A program made the translations under genes and the position numbers. 64,000 nt of DNA, from the NCBI RefSeq assembly GCF_015223105.1, contig NZ_JADFTZ010000001.1, forward strand, positions 310,001-374,000, given 5' to 3'. Source of the DNA: Flavobacterium proteolyticum (lineage in GTDB: Bacteria; Bacteroidota; Bacteroidia; Flavobacteriales; Flavobacteriaceae). Shown here in pieces: positions 9,055-18,532 of this stretch; position 1 is the first letter of the stretch, and every line of letters starts with the position of its first letter. Under the pieces are notes generated by a model. It was not told the origin of the DNA. It saw only the letters and a list, made by a program, of their open reading frames with translations, and did no database searches.

Positions 9055-10149
9055 ATGAATACCACAACTCCGATTTTCTCAAAAGAGGACAACCTGAAGT
9101 TTTTCAGAACATTAAATAAAAGAGTAAACGATTATTTCAAAGAAAATAAAATTGACAAAACAGGAAACTGGAAATTACACTTAAAAACAATTGTAATGTT
9201 CGGTCTTTTCCTAACTCCATATTTCTTTCTATTAGCTATGGATATGCCGTTTTGGGTATATTTATTATTAAACGTAGTAATCGGAATTGGAATGGCAGGA
9301 GTTGGAATGAACGTAATGCATGATGGAAATCACGGTGCTTACTCCACAAAATCTTGGGTAAACAAATTAATGGGAGGAAGTATCTACATCCTAGCTGGAA
9401 ATGTTTACAACTGGCAAGTACAACACAATGTTTTACATCACACCTACACCAACATTATTGGACACGATGAAGATTTAGAAGCGGGAAGAATTTTACGTTT
9501 TTCTAAAACAGCCAAATGGTACAGTCACCACAGATTTCAACATTATTATTCTGTTTTCTTATATGGATTATTAACCTTCAACTGGGCTATCACAACTGAT
9601 TTCCTACAGATGAAACGTTACTTAAAAAGAAAATTATCCTATGGTGAAGCTAAAAGCCCAGCTTTTCAATGGACTACATTAATCATTACTAAAACTATTT
9701 ACTTTTCAATTTGGTTAGTTTTACCAATGGTTTTAGGAGTAACTTGGTGGAAAGTACTTTTAGGATTTGTTGTAATGCATTACACTGCTGGATTAATTTT
9801 GAGTGTTGTATTCCAATTAGCACACGTAGTGGAAGACACTGTAAATCCAATGCCAGATGAAAATGGAGAAATCGAAAATACTTGGGCAATTCACCAATTG
9901 TTCACAACGGCTAACTTCGCACCAAAGAATTGGATTGTAAATTATTATACTGGTGGATTAAATCATCAAATTGAACACCATATTTTCCCAAATATCAGTC
10001 ACATTCACTACAACAAAATTGCTGAAATTGTAAAACAAACAGCAGCAGAATGTAACTTACCATATCACGAGTTCAAAACGACTCGAGCGGCAATAGTATC
10101 TCACTTCAAGCATTTGAGAGAACTAGGAAGAAAACCACAATTAGCATAA
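9055..10149 (+). CDS. Membrane fatty acid desaturase (acyl-CoA / front-end type)
   Basis: A 364-aa integral membrane di-iron desaturase. All three histidine boxes are present: HDGNH (residues 90-94), HNVLHH (124-129) and a C-terminal QIEHH. The QIEHH form, with Gln in place of the first His, is typical of the linoleoyl-CoA/front-end and related desaturases. Two pairs of hydrophobic helices flank the boxes. The reaction is insertion of a double bond in a membrane acyl chain; substrate and position cannot be read from the sequence. The ATG at 9055 is preferred over the in-frame TTG at 9040. Confidence 0.92.
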   Translation: MNTTTPIFSKEDNLKFFRTLNKRVNDYFKENKIDKTGNWKLHLKTIVMFGLFLTPYFFLLAMDMPFWVYLLLNVVIGIGMAGVGMNVMHDGNHGAYSTKSWVNKLMGGSIYILAGNVYNWQVQHNVLHHTYTNIIGHDEDLEAGRILRFSKTAKWYSHHRFQHYYSVFLYGLLTFNWAITTDFLQMKRYLKRKLSYGEAKSPAFQWTTLIITKTIYFSIWLVLPMVLGVTWWKVLLGFVVMHYTAGLILSVVFQLAHVVEDTVNPMPDENGEIENTWAIHQLFTTANFAPKNWIVNYYTGGLNHQIEHHIFPNISHIHYNKIAEIVKQTAAECNLPYHEFKTTRAAIVSHFKHLRELGRKPQLA

Positions 10150-10159
10150 TAAAATAAAG

Positions 10160-10182
10160 AGACGCGAGGAATCGCGTCTTTT
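10160..10182 (+). terminator. Terminator after the desaturase gene
   Basis: Hairpin AGACGCGA/TCGCGTCT with a GGAA loop and a short T run. The stem core is the same GACGCGA/TCGCGTC found as a palindrome inside waaA at 29758-29785, so it may derive from the same repeat family. Confidence 0.7.
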
Positions 10183-10208
10183 GTATTAACTATAATAACT
10201 AACACACA

Positions 10209-11393
10209 ATGAACCCGTTATCGGACAGAATCAACAACTTAGCCGTTTCTCAAACTTTAGCTATGGCAGCTTTGGCAAGAGAATTAAAAGCACAAGGAAA
10301 AGACATTATTAGCCTTAGTTTAGGAGAACCAGATTTCAACACTCCTGAATTCATTAAAGAAGCTGCAAAAAAAGCAATCGACGAAAACTACAGTACGTAC
10401 ACACCTGTGGAAGGTTACTTAGAATTGAAAGAAGCGATTTGCAAAAAATTCAAAAGAGATAACAATTTAGACTACAAACCATCACAAATTGTAGTTTCTA
10501 CGGGAGCAAAACAATCGTTATACAACATTGCACAAGTAATGTTAAACGAAGGTGACGAAGTAATTCTTCCTGCTCCATATTGGGTTTCGTATTTCGAAAT
10601 TATCAAACTTTCTGGCGGAGTTCCGGTTGAAGTTCCAACTTCTGTAGAAAGCGATTTCAAAATTACACCAGAACAATTAGAAGCAGCTATCACACCAAAA
10701 ACAAAAATGATGTGGTTCAGTTCACCTTGTAATCCAAGTGGTTCGGTTTACAATCGTGAAGAGTTAACAGCTTTAGCTAAAGTTTTAGAAAAACATCCAC
10801 ACGTATATGTAGTTTCTGACGAAATCTACGAACATATTAACTTTTCAGGAACATTCTGCAGTATTGCATCTATTCCAGGAATGTTAGAAAGAACGATTAC
10901 TGTTAATGGAGTTGCGAAAGCATTCGCTATGACAGGTTGGAGAATTGGTTACATCGGAGCACCAGAATTCATTGCAAAAGCGTGTACTAAAATTCAAGGA
11001 CAAGTTACTTCGGGAGCGAATTCTATTGCACAAAGAGCAACGATTACTGCTGTTGAAGCTGATCCAGGTGTATTAAACGAAATGGTTGCTGCCTTCAAAA
11101 ACAGAAGAGATTTAGTAGTGGGATTAGTAAACCAAATTCCAGGCTTCAAATTGAATGTTCCAGAAGGTGCGTTTTATGTGTTCCCTGATGTTTCATCTTT
11201 CTTCGGGAAAACATTAAAAGGTCAATTAATTAAAGACGCAACCGATTTCTCGATGTTCTTATTAGCAGAAGCAAATGTAGCAACGGTAACTGGTGATGCT
11301 TTTGGAAATCCAAATTGTATTCGTTTCTCTTACGCAACTAGCGAAGCTTTATTAACAGAAGCAATGAGAAGAATTAAAGAAGCGGTTTCTTAA
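10209..11393 (+). CDS. Pyridoxal phosphate-dependent aminotransferase (aspartate aminotransferase class I)
   Basis: A 394-aa fold-type I aminotransferase, probably aspartate aminotransferase (aspartate + 2-oxoglutarate to oxaloacetate + glutamate). Visible are SLSLGEPDFNTP near the N-terminus, the NPSG motif in SSPCNPSGSVY, the cofactor-binding VSDEIYE (Asp204, Tyr207), the Schiff-base Lys237 in NGVAKAFAMTGWRIGY and a C-terminal IRFSYA with the substrate-carboxylate Arg. It sits between two terminators and looks monocistronic. Other class I aminotransferase substrates cannot be excluded. Confidence 0.93.
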   Translation: MNPLSDRINNLAVSQTLAMAALARELKAQGKDIISLSLGEPDFNTPEFIKEAAKKAIDENYSTYTPVEGYLELKEAICKKFKRDNNLDYKPSQIVVSTGAKQSLYNIAQVMLNEGDEVILPAPYWVSYFEIIKLSGGVPVEVPTSVESDFKITPEQLEAAITPKTKMMWFSSPCNPSGSVYNREELTALAKVLEKHPHVYVVSDEIYEHINFSGTFCSIASIPGMLERTITVNGVAKAFAMTGWRIGYIGAPEFIAKACTKIQGQVTSGANSIAQRATITAVEADPGVLNEMVAAFKNRRDLVVGLVNQIPGFKLNVPEGAFYVFPDVSSFFGKTLKGQLIKDATDFSMFLLAEANVATVTGDAFGNPNCIRFSYATSEALLTEAMRRIKEAVS

Positions 11394-11413
11394 ATCACAA
11401 ACAAATATATTAG

Positions 11414-11454
11414 CACGAATTGATTTATTAAATTAAACCAATTCGTGTTTTTTT
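11414..11454 (+). terminator. Terminator after the aminotransferase gene
   Basis: A 9-bp stem CACGAATTG/CAATTCGTG is followed by a run of seven T. Confidence 0.8.
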
Positions 11455-11617
11455 ATGCTCTAAATTCAAAAAAAGCGAACTTGAATTAGAAATCTTGGAT
11501 TTTTTATAAGAACTTTGCACACTTTTTTTCGGCAAATCCCGAAAGATTAAAGATTTACAAATGAAATCGCTACTAAAAAATATTGCGTAAGCAATCACAA
11601 ATTAAAAAAAGCGATTC

Positions 11618-11655
11618 CATATGTTACATCTGAAAAATTATAATCAGAACATATG
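11618..11655 (+). promoter_or_regulatory. Inverted repeat covering the start codon of the U32 gene
   Basis: CATATGTT (11618-11625) pairs with AACATATG (11648-11655), which contains the ATG start at 11653; CTGA/TCAG inside may extend the stem. If it forms in the mRNA, it would hide the start codon. This is a sequence observation only. Confidence 0.3.
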
Positions 11656-13524
11656 AAAAAGAAGATTGAAATTTTAGCTCCTGCAAAAAACTTAGTACAA
11701 GGAATTGCTGCCATAAACAGTGGTGCAGATGCGGTTTATATTGGTGCTCCTTTATATGGTGCTCGTTCAAATGCTACCAATTCTGTGGAAGATATTGCCG
11801 AATTGGTAAAATATGCGCACTTGTTTAACGCTCAGGTTTTTGTAGTTATCAATACCATTTTATACGATAACGAATTAGAACCTTGTCGTCAATTGATTTG
11901 GAAATTGTATGACATTGGCGTAGACGCTTTAATCATTCAAGACATGGCGATTATGGAAATGGAGCTACCTCCTATCGTATTGCATGCCAGTACGCAAACC
12001 AATAATCGTGATGCCGATAAAATCAAATTCTTAGCGGATGCCGGAATCAAACGTGTGGTTTTAGCGCGTGAATTGAATTTAAGTCAAATCAAAGAAATCC
12101 GTGACGCTTCTGATGTAGAATTAGAATTTTTCGTAACGGGCGCTTTGTGTGTTTCATTTAGCGGAAATTGCTATATGAGTGTTGCTAATGGCGAACGTTC
12201 GGCAAACCGTGGTTCTTGTGCACAAAATTGTCGTTTACCTTATAATTTAATTGATGGAAATGGTGATACTTTAATCAAAAACAGTCACTTACTTTCTATT
12301 AAAGATTTTGATGTTTCGAACCAAATTCCAAATTTAGTAGAAGCCGGAATTGTTTCATTCAAAATTGAAGGTCGTTTGAAAGACATCGTTTATGTAAAAA
12401 ACAACGTTTCTTATTTACGTCAGAAATTAGATGCTTTCTTGAACGAAAACAACGATAAATACACCAAAGCTTCTTCTGGAAAATGTACATACTTATTCGA
12501 TTCATCATTAGACAGAACCTTCAATCGTGGTTATACCGATTATTTTGTAAACGAAAGGCATCAAGCGATTGGTTCTTGGGAAAGTCCAAAATCAAAAGGA
12601 CAATATATTGGTAAATTGGTAAAAACGGTTGGGAATTCATACGAAATTGAAAATGGTGAATTACTAAATAATGGTGACGGATTGTGTTTCATTAACGAAA
12701 ACAACGAAGCCGAAGGAATTTACGTTAACCGTGCCGAAAACGGATTTGTTTATCCAAATGTATTGAAAGAAATCAAAGAAGGTACTTTCATTTACAGAAA
12801 TAATGATGCTGCTTTCATCAAATTAGTAGAAAGAGAAGATAGTGCGGTTCGTAAAATCAGCACAACTTTACTATTAAAAGAAAACGAAACAGGTTTTGAA
12901 TTAATCGCAACTGATGAAGATGGAAATGTAAGTTTAGTAAATTTGGTTCACCCAAAAGAACAAACAAAAAACAACGAATCTTTAGCTGAAAATTTTAAAA
13001 CCAACTTAGCAAAAACAGGTTTCACACCTTATACAGCTGATGAAATTACGATTGAATTTTCTGGAAATTGGTTCCTTCCTATTTCAAAAATCAATGAAAT
13101 GCGAAGAACGGTTTACGAACAATTATCGGAAATTCGTTTGAAAAATTATGTTCGCAAAGAACACCAATTGGTAAAAACATCGCATCCGTATCCAGAAACG
13201 AAATTGGATTTCATGTACAATGTTGCCAATAAAACAGCACGTAAATTCTACGAGCGTCATGGTGTAACCGAAATTGAAAAAGCGTTCGAATTACAATGGG
13301 ACCCGGGAAAATCTCGTGTAATGACTACTAAATATTGTATTAAATACGAATTAGAGCGTTGTCCAAAATACCATCGTGAAAACATGGACAAAAAGCTAAA
13401 AGAACCTTTAGTTTTAAAACAAGGCGAATTGGAATACAAATTAAAATTCAATTGTAAACCTTGTGAAATGGAAATTTGGGAAAAAGATGCCGAATTCGAA
13501 ATTGAAGAAGATCACTTTCATTAA
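11653..13524 (+). CDS. U32 family protein, RlhA-like (rRNA/tRNA hydroxylation family)
   Basis: A 623-aa U32-family protein with the TIM-barrel start EILAPAKNLVQGIAAINSGAD and four cysteines (Cys166, 173, 189, 193) in the segment TGALCVSFSGNC...GSCAQNCRLPY. In characterised relatives such cysteines contribute to an Fe-S cluster. U32 proteins were named peptidases, but E. coli members RlhA and TrhP hydroxylate C2501 of 23S rRNA and U34 of tRNA. The length is close to RlhA rather than the shorter TrhP. A further Cys-rich C-terminus (CIKYELERCPKY, FNCKPCEME) is present. The exact RNA target is inferred. Confidence 0.8.
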   Translation: MKKKIEILAPAKNLVQGIAAINSGADAVYIGAPLYGARSNATNSVEDIAELVKYAHLFNAQVFVVINTILYDNELEPCRQLIWKLYDIGVDALIIQDMAIMEMELPPIVLHASTQTNNRDADKIKFLADAGIKRVVLARELNLSQIKEIRDASDVELEFFVTGALCVSFSGNCYMSVANGERSANRGSCAQNCRLPYNLIDGNGDTLIKNSHLLSIKDFDVSNQIPNLVEAGIVSFKIEGRLKDIVYVKNNVSYLRQKLDAFLNENNDKYTKASSGKCTYLFDSSLDRTFNRGYTDYFVNERHQAIGSWESPKSKGQYIGKLVKTVGNSYEIENGELLNNGDGLCFINENNEAEGIYVNRAENGFVYPNVLKEIKEGTFIYRNNDAAFIKLVEREDSAVRKISTTLLLKENETGFELIATDEDGNVSLVNLVHPKEQTKNNESLAENFKTNLAKTGFTPYTADEITIEFSGNWFLPISKINEMRRTVYEQLSEIRLKNYVRKEHQLVKTSHPYPETKLDFMYNVANKTARKFYERHGVTEIEKAFELQWDPGKSRVMTTKYCIKYELERCPKYHRENMDKKLKEPLVLKQGELEYKLKFNCKPCEMEIWEKDAEFEIEEDHFH

Positions 13525-13530
13525 TATAGA

Positions 13531-13559
13531 AACCGATGTGTAATGCATCGGTTTTTTTG
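13531..13559 (+). terminator. Terminator after the U32 gene
   Basis: An 8-bp stem AACCGATG/CATCGGTT with a 7-nt loop is followed by a T-rich tract. Confidence 0.85.
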
Positions 13560-13584
13560 TTTCTTTAATCCCAAAATTAAATTG

Positions 13585-13592
13585 TATTTTTG
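13585..13592 (+). promoter_or_regulatory. Putative promoter of the Crp/Fnr regulator gene, very close to the start codon
   Basis: TATTTTTG matches TAnnTTTG and ends only 5 nt before the ATG at 13598, which would give a nearly leaderless transcript. Confidence 0.45.
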
Positions 13593-13597
13593 GAGTA

Positions 13598-14173
13598 ATG
13601 CAATCTATTTTAGAAAATATCGCCAAACATGTTACGCTAACTCCTGAAGAGCAAGAGTTGTTTTTGTCTAAAACTGAAACCAGACAATTCAAAACCAAAA
13701 CCATTTTATTGAGTGCAGGCGAAGTGGCGACTTGCACGTATTTTGTGAATTCCGGAATTTTGAGAAGTTTCAATATTAATGATAATATTATCGAACACGT
13801 ATTACATTTTGCTTGCGAAGGTTGGTGGATTGGTGACATGTACAGTTACATTTCTGAAAAACCAGGAAATTTGTTCATAGAAATTTTAGAAGATGCCGAA
13901 GTGGTGATGATTACCAAAGAAAACCAACAACAACTTTATCAAGAAATTCCAAAATTAGAACGCTTTTTCAGAATTTTAGCCGAAAACTCCTTAGTTGCAC
14001 ATCAAGAACGACTAATGGACAATTTAAGTTTAACTGCCGAAGAACGTTTTGAAAAATTCTGTTCTAAATATCCCACCTTAATTCAGAAAGTTCCTCAAAA
14101 ACATATTGCATCCTTCATAGGCGTAACACCTGAGTTTTTTAGTAAGATGAAAGCAAGATTATTGAAAAAATAA
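13598..14173 (+). CDS. Crp/Fnr family transcriptional regulator
   Basis: A 191-aa regulator with an N-terminal cyclic-nucleotide-binding-like beta barrel (about residues 20-115; LLSAGEVATCTYFVNSGILRSF) and a C-terminal helix-turn-helix (residues 165-190: KHIASFIGVTPEFFSKMKARL). The pattern is that of the short Bacteroidota Crp-like proteins. It lacks the Cys cluster of true Fnr. The ligand and regulon are unknown. It is convergent with the collagen-like cluster, from which a shared terminator separates it. Confidence 0.88.
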   Translation: MQSILENIAKHVTLTPEEQELFLSKTETRQFKTKTILLSAGEVATCTYFVNSGILRSFNINDNIIEHVLHFACEGWWIGDMYSYISEKPGNLFIEILEDAEVVMITKENQQQLYQEIPKLERFFRILAENSLVAHQERLMDNLSLTAEERFEKFCSKYPTLIQKVPQKHIASFIGVTPEFFSKMKARLLKK

Positions 14174-14200
14174 AACGAGCCATTGCTGACTCGTTTTAAA
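14172..14200. terminator. Shared terminator between the Crp/Fnr gene and the collagen-like cluster
   Basis: AAAACGAG/CTCGTTTT stem with a 10-nt loop between convergent genes. T runs occur on both strands. Confidence 0.65.
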
Positions 14201-14209
14201 CTTTATTTT

Positions 14210-16252
14210 TTACAACAACTTCACCACCGTAAAATTAGTACTCCCATCTGTCCTCGGAGTGCTATTTGCGGCTGTATTCGTGTTATTGAATCGAATCGAA
14301 AATACTTGGCCTGCTGTTAAATAAACTTGAGCTGTTAATTGTCCACGATTATTAATTGCTGCTTGAATAGACGCGGTATTTACCGATTGTACACCTAAAA
14401 AATCTGGTCCTATTACCGCATTCGTGTTTTGCGTATTATCTGTGTAATCATTGTTCACATCGATGTAAGGTAAAATTGCGGTTCCATTAACTGATGCAAT
14501 GACTTGAATGGTAACCAGGTATAACCCATCAGAAGGAGCAGTGAAAATCCCTGTTGTAGCGTTATATGCACCTCCAATATTTGTCGTTACAGATCCAAAG
14601 CAGGTAGCTAGCGTCGGTGCTGCTGTATTACTTCCAAATGGTATTGATTGAGCAGTATTTGCAGAGGCTCTCACCAACATTACAGGTCCACTACCACCTG
14701 CACTTGGTGTTACCCACTGCGTTGCTCCTGCACCATTCGTTTGTAACACTTGACCTGCAGTACCACGTGTTGCTGGCAACGTGAAATCGTTGGTTCCAAT
14801 GGCTTGACCGTTTACGCGAACTTGTCCTGCAATCTCAGTACTGGTTACATTGTTGTCACCCAAACGTATTTTGTTGCTTGCATTTACTTGTGCACCAGCA
14901 CCAATTGCTGTAGCATTACTCAGGGTACCCGAGGTTACGTTTGCATTGTGCCCAATCGCGGTATTAAAATTTCCGCTTGAGGTCACAGACAAAGCGCTTC
15001 TTCCCACAGCTGTGTTTCCACCTCCAGTTGTATTATTGAGCAATGCTTGAACACCTACAGCGGTATTTTCAGCACCTGAACTATTTACATTAAAGGCAGA
15101 TACTCCGAATACAGTATTTTGAGAACCAAAGGTGGTTTCGTTTCCACCGCCAATAAACATACTTTCACTACCTAATCCAGTGGTAACAGTAATTCGTCCA
15201 TTTGGGGTGATTCTCCAACGCTCTAAATTGTTGGTACGGAAAACAATGGGTTGGTTGTCGGTAGTTCCAATAAAGTTAGTAGTTGGGTTTGTACCTGCAT
15301 TACCAGTAAGACCCCAACCACTGCTTCCACTTGGTGTTACCCATTGTGTATTATAATCGGTACCATTTACTTTGGCTAACACTTGTCCTGCTGTTCCACC
15401 TGTTGGCACACCTTGTCCGTTGGTACCGTTAGTTCCCGCTGGACCTTGAGGGCCTGTTGCTCCGGTTAATCCTGTTGGACCCTGTGGACCCATTGCTCCC
15501 GTTAAACCGATTGGTCCTTGCGGTCCTGTTTCACCTTGAATACCTTGTGGTCCTGCAGGTCCTTGTGGTCCAGTAGCACCTGTTAATCCAATTGGTCCTT
15601 GTGGTCCTGTTTCTCCTTGAATACCTTGTGGTCCAGTAGCACCTGTTAATCCAATTGGTCCTTGTGGGCCTGTTGCACCAGTCAAACCGATTGGTCCTTG
15701 CGGTCCTGTTTCACCTTGAATACCTTGTGGTCCTGCAGGTCCTTGTTGGCCTGTTTCACCTTGAATACCTTGTGGGCCTGTTGCCCCAGTTAATCCGATA
15801 GGACCTGCAGGACCTGCAGGTCCTTGTGGGCCAGGAGTTGAACTCCCTGATGTTTTGGCATATAAAGCATAAGGTGCACTCAATAATTGAGAAGTACCTG
15901 TAATAGTATAGGAAGAACCGCCTGTTGGATCGGTTTCTGTTTTGATGAAATACGGACCGTTTGCCCAGTTGATAGTAGCCATGTTTCCTGAAACTATTGT
16001 ACCACCACCAATTTCTAGCGTCACTAATCCGTTCGCATTAGAGATTGGAGTTTGTGTTTCTACATAAACGGCTGTTCCTGTAGCCGAACCTTGTAAAATA
16101 CTAATTTGCATGCCTACCGGTTGGTTGAATACTAAGTTATTGGTAGTGTTACGCACTACGGCTTGGTAGCTCATTTTTTCTGGAGCTTGCGCGAAAGCTA
16201 AACTTCCGATAAATAAAGAAGTAGCTACAATAAGTTTTTTTATATTTTTCAT
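14210..16252 (-). CDS. Exported collagen-like protein with YadA-head-like repeats and C-terminal C1q/TNF-like domain
   Basis: A 680-aa surface protein. Order: signal peptide (1-22, ending AFAQ); a Bacteroidota N-terminal domain (23-137, [15 protein letters not shown]...); about 145 residues of Gly-X-Y repeats ([19 protein letters not shown] units); repeats resembling trimeric autotransporter heads ([34 protein letters not shown]); and a C-terminal jelly-roll resembling C1q/TNF ([19 protein letters not shown]). Collagen helices and C1q heads both trimerise, so a trimeric fibre is inferred. No T9SS tail is visible. It lies 15 nt after the neighbouring collagen-like gene and shares a nearly identical N-terminal block with it. 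Confidence 0.85.
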   Translation of the reverse strand: MKNIKKLIVATSLFIGSLAFAQAPEKMSYQAVVRNTTNNLVFNQPVGMQISILQGSATGTAVYVETQTPISNANGLVTLEIGGGTIVSGNMATINWANGPYFIKTETDPTGGSSYTITGTSQLLSAPYALYAKTSGSSTPGPQGPAGPAGPIGLTGATGPQGIQGETGQQGPAGPQGIQGETGPQGPIGLTGATGPQGPIGLTGATGPQGIQGETGPQGPIGLTGATGPQGPAGPQGIQGETGPQGPIGLTGAMGPQGPTGLTGATGPQGPAGTNGTNGQGVPTGGTAGQVLAKVNGTDYNTQWVTPSGSSGWGLTGNAGTNPTTNFIGTTDNQPIVFRTNNLERWRITPNGRITVTTGLGSESMFIGGGNETTFGSQNTVFGVSAFNVNSSGAENTAVGVQALLNNTTGGGNTAVGRSALSVTSSGNFNTAIGHNANVTSGTLSNATAIGAGAQVNASNKIRLGDNNVTSTEIAGQVRVNGQAIGTNDFTLPATRGTAGQVLQTNGAGATQWVTPSAGGSGPVMLVRASANTAQSIPFGSNTAAPTLATCFGSVTTNIGGAYNATTGIFTAPSDGLYLVTIQVIASVNGTAILPYIDVNNDYTDNTQNTNAVIGPDFLGVQSVNTASIQAAINNRGQLTAQVYLTAGQVFSIRFNNTNTAANSTPRTDGSTNFTVVKLL
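15831..16180 (-). repeat. Long near-identical block shared by the two collagen-like genes, copy 1
   Basis: About 350 bp are nearly identical, without gaps, to 17298-17647. It encodes the N-terminal domain from [10 protein letters not shown] to the junction with the Gly-X-Y repeats. This points to recent duplication or gene conversion. Confidence 0.9.
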
Positions 16253-16267
16253 TTTTTAACTTTCAGA

Positions 16268-17941
16268 TTACATTTTAAATATCATGAACTTACAAGTACC
16301 ATTCGTACTTAAGCCTTGACTGAAGGTACCTGAATTTGCTGTTAAACCTTTGATATTTATAGTTTGTCCTGCAGTTAAATACATCATTACAGATGTAAAT
16401 CCTTTTCCTTTCACCCCAGATGGGAAATTTCCGGGATTGGCTACAGGATATTCTGTAAACATTGTATTTATACCTGTTATACCTGCATTATCAAAATCCA
16501 CAAACAAAAACTGATTGGGTGTTTGGCTTGGAGTTGGTGCATCTGGGGTACGAACAGTTGCTTGTATACAATATACTCCAGCTTGATTTACTGTGAAAGT
16601 ATTGGTAGCTGTATTATAGCTTCCAAAAGTAGTGTTCGAGGTAACCACATTGTCAAACGTTACCAAATCACCTGTATTTAGTCCATTAGCTAATGCTAAA
16701 ACTTGAGGATTAGTAGTTTTTGTAGCAATCAAGGCTACTTGTGCACCACTTCCTCCTGCACTTGGTGTAACCCATTGTGTATTATAATCCGTTCCATTTA
16801 CTTTAGCTAAAACTTGACCTGTTGTTCCACCTGTTGGCACACCTTGTCCATTAGCACCAGGAACTCCTGCTGGGCCTTGTGGACCAGTTAAACCTTGTGG
16901 ACCTTGTGGACCCGCTGCTCCTGTTAAACCAATCGGTCCTTGAGGACCCATCGGACCTGTTGCTCCGTCTAAACCATTAGCTCCTGCTGGACCTGCTGGA
17001 CCTTGTGGTCCCATTGGACCTGTTGCTCCGTCTAAACCGTTAGCACCTGCTGGACCTTGAGGACCTTGAGGACCTTGTGGTCCCATTGGACCTGTTGCAC
17101 CATCTAAACCGTTAGCACCTGCTGGACCTTGAGGACCTTGTGGTCCCATTGGACCTGTTGCACCATCTAAACCGTTAACACCTGCTGGACCTTGTGGTCC
17201 TGTTAAACCTTGAGGACCTTGTGGACCCATTGGACCAGTTGCTCCATCTAAGCCGTTAGTTCCTGCTGGACCTTGAATACCTTGAGGACCTGCTGGACCA
17301 GGAGTTGAACTCCCTGATGTTTTGGCATACAAAGCATAAGGTGCACTCAATAATTGAGAAGTACCTGTAATGGTATAAGAAGATCCGCCTGTTGGATCAG
17401 TTTCTGTTTTGATGAAATAGGGACCATTTGCCCAGTTGATAGTAGCCATGTTTCCTGAAACTATTGTACCACCACCAATTTCTAGCGTCACTAATCCGTT
17501 CGCATTAGAGATTGGAGTTTGTGTTTCTACATAAACGGCTGTTCCTGTAGCCGAACCTTGTAAAATACTAATTTGCATGCCTACCGGTTGGTTGGTTACT
17601 AAATTATTAGTAGTGTTACGCACTACGGCTTGGTAGCTCATTTTTTCAGGTACTTGAGTTGTGGTTGTAACAGTTAATACAATTGTACTGTTATTAGTTA
17701 CAATACCAACATCAGCAAGTGTTTGACCGTCTTGAATTGTTGTACCATTCCAAGATATGACTTGGTTTATAACTGGAACTGAAATTTGATCAAATATTTT
17801 GTTCTTAACATTTTCTCCACTATCTGACGGCTCTACATCTAATGAAATAGTGCCATTATTAGGTGTTTGTACGAATAAATTCATTCCGTACGTTTGTAAT
17901 GTTAAGAAAGAAAATATAATTAATGTGTAAATTTTTCTCAT
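16268..17941 (-). CDS. Exported ubiquitin-like domain / collagen-like / C1q-like fusion protein
   Basis: A 557-aa exported protein. A signal peptide (1-19) is followed directly by a ubiquitin-like domain (20-93). It starts MNLFVQT like ubiquitin's MQIFVKT and keeps the TI-x-L-x-VEPSD core, ENVK-x-KI (Lys27 and Lys29 equivalents), D-x4-P, and DG-x-TL-x-D-x2-I; the alignment has one single-residue insertion near the end. The C-terminal LRLRGG tail is absent and the equivalents of Lys48 and Lys63 are Thr. Then come the [10 protein letters not shown] domain (98-205), Gly-X-Y repeats (about 214-367) and a C1q/TNF-like end. It lies 2 nt after a small T9SS cargo gene. The role is unknown; a surface fibre or adhesin is the simplest reading. 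Confidence 0.85.
   Translation of the reverse strand: MRKIYTLIIFSFLTLQTYGMNLFVQTPNNGTISLDVEPSDSGENVKNKIFDQISVPVINQVISWNGTTIQDGQTLADVGIVTNNSTIVLTVTTTTQVPEKMSYQAVVRNTTNNLVTNQPVGMQISILQGSATGTAVYVETQTPISNANGLVTLEIGGGTIVSGNMATINWANGPYFIKTETDPTGGSSYTITGTSQLLSAPYALYAKTSGSSTPGPAGPQGIQGPAGTNGLDGATGPMGPQGPQGLTGPQGPAGVNGLDGATGPMGPQGPQGPAGANGLDGATGPMGPQGPQGPQGPAGANGLDGATGPMGPQGPAGPAGANGLDGATGPMGPQGPIGLTGAAGPQGPQGLTGPQGPAGVPGANGQGVPTGGTTGQVLAKVNGTDYNTQWVTPSAGGSGAQVALIATKTTNPQVLALANGLNTGDLVTFDNVVTSNTTFGSYNTATNTFTVNQAGVYCIQATVRTPDAPTPSQTPNQFLFVDFDNAGITGINTMFTEYPVANPGNFPSGVKGKGFTSVMMYLTAGQTINIKGLTANSGTFSQGLSTNGTCKFMIFKM
17298..17647 (-). repeat. Long near-identical block shared by the two collagen-like genes, copy 2
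   Basis: Partner of 15831-16180 (constant offset of 1467 bp). The match stops at the junction with the ubiquitin-like domain. Confidence 0.9.
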
Positions 17942-17943
17942 AA

Positions 17944-18435
17944 TTAATTCTCTTTTTTAATGATTTTAAACGTTTTCACTTCTTTGTTGTTGCTTACCAC
18001 TTTTAACAGAAAAATAGCTGCTGGTAAGCGTTCCATTTGAATAGAAGATGTTTCAGCAGTAATTTTTTCATTTAAAATCATTTTTCCGTTTAAGTCAAAA
18101 AATTGATAGGAAAGATTGGCGAAATCTGTATTTCGTACTTCAAGTTGTAACCAATTGGTTGTTGGATTTGGATACACTGCTAATTGCAAGTTAATGTTGA
18201 AATTCTCTGCACCTAAAACGGTTTGGATTTCAAAAGGTTGTTGCACACCTTGTGCTACTGAACCGGTTGTTCCGGTATTAGTTGTGTATACCACTTGCCC
18301 TACTGTGTAACTCACATTTCCATTTGTTCCAGAAGCATTACCTCCAGAAGTAGCTACTGATTCTTGTGCTTGTGCTTGAAAAGCGCCCAGTAAAAGTGTG
18401 GCAATGAGTAGTTTTTTAATTTTCATTGGGTTCAT
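17944..18435 (-). CDS. Small T9SS cargo protein with C-terminal sorting domain
   Basis: A 163-aa protein with a signal peptide (about 1-24, ending QAQAQ), a short Gly/Ser/Thr-rich region ([31 protein letters not shown]) and a type A T9SS sorting domain (about 84-163: [23 protein letters not shown], end [11 protein letters not shown]). Such tails direct export across the outer membrane and surface attachment. It starts MNPMKIKK at the first ATG. Its stop is 2 nt before the ubiquitin-like fusion gene, so the three genes 18435-14210 form one likely operon. A partner or anchor role for the collagen-like proteins is inferred from context only. Confidence 0.85.
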   Translation of the reverse strand: MNPMKIKKLLIATLLLGAFQAQAQESVATSGGNASGTNGNVSYTVGQVVYTTNTGTTGSVAQGVQQPFEIQTVLGAENFNINLQLAVYPNPTTNWLQLEVRNTDFANLSYQFFDLNGKMILNEKITAETSSIQMERLPAAIFLLKVVSNNKEVKTFKIIKKEN

Positions 18436-18532
18436 AATTAGTTAATAAAAAAAGATAATATGATATAAATTATACCAGTGTATAAAATAAATAATAGAAT
18501 TTCTAAACGGTATTTTTCTATGTTTTTCAAGG

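Noticed and set aside
13441..13839. A 132-codon open frame on the minus strand overlapping the U32 and Crp/Fnr genes
   Set aside because: It runs antisense across two well-supported genes and a terminator, and has no recognisable motif or start context.
15410..17300. Regularly repeated short sequence that could be mistaken for a CRISPR or tandem-repeat array
   Set aside because: The repeats are 9-45 nt units in frame with Gly-X-Y collagen coding; there are no unique spacers, leader or cas genes.
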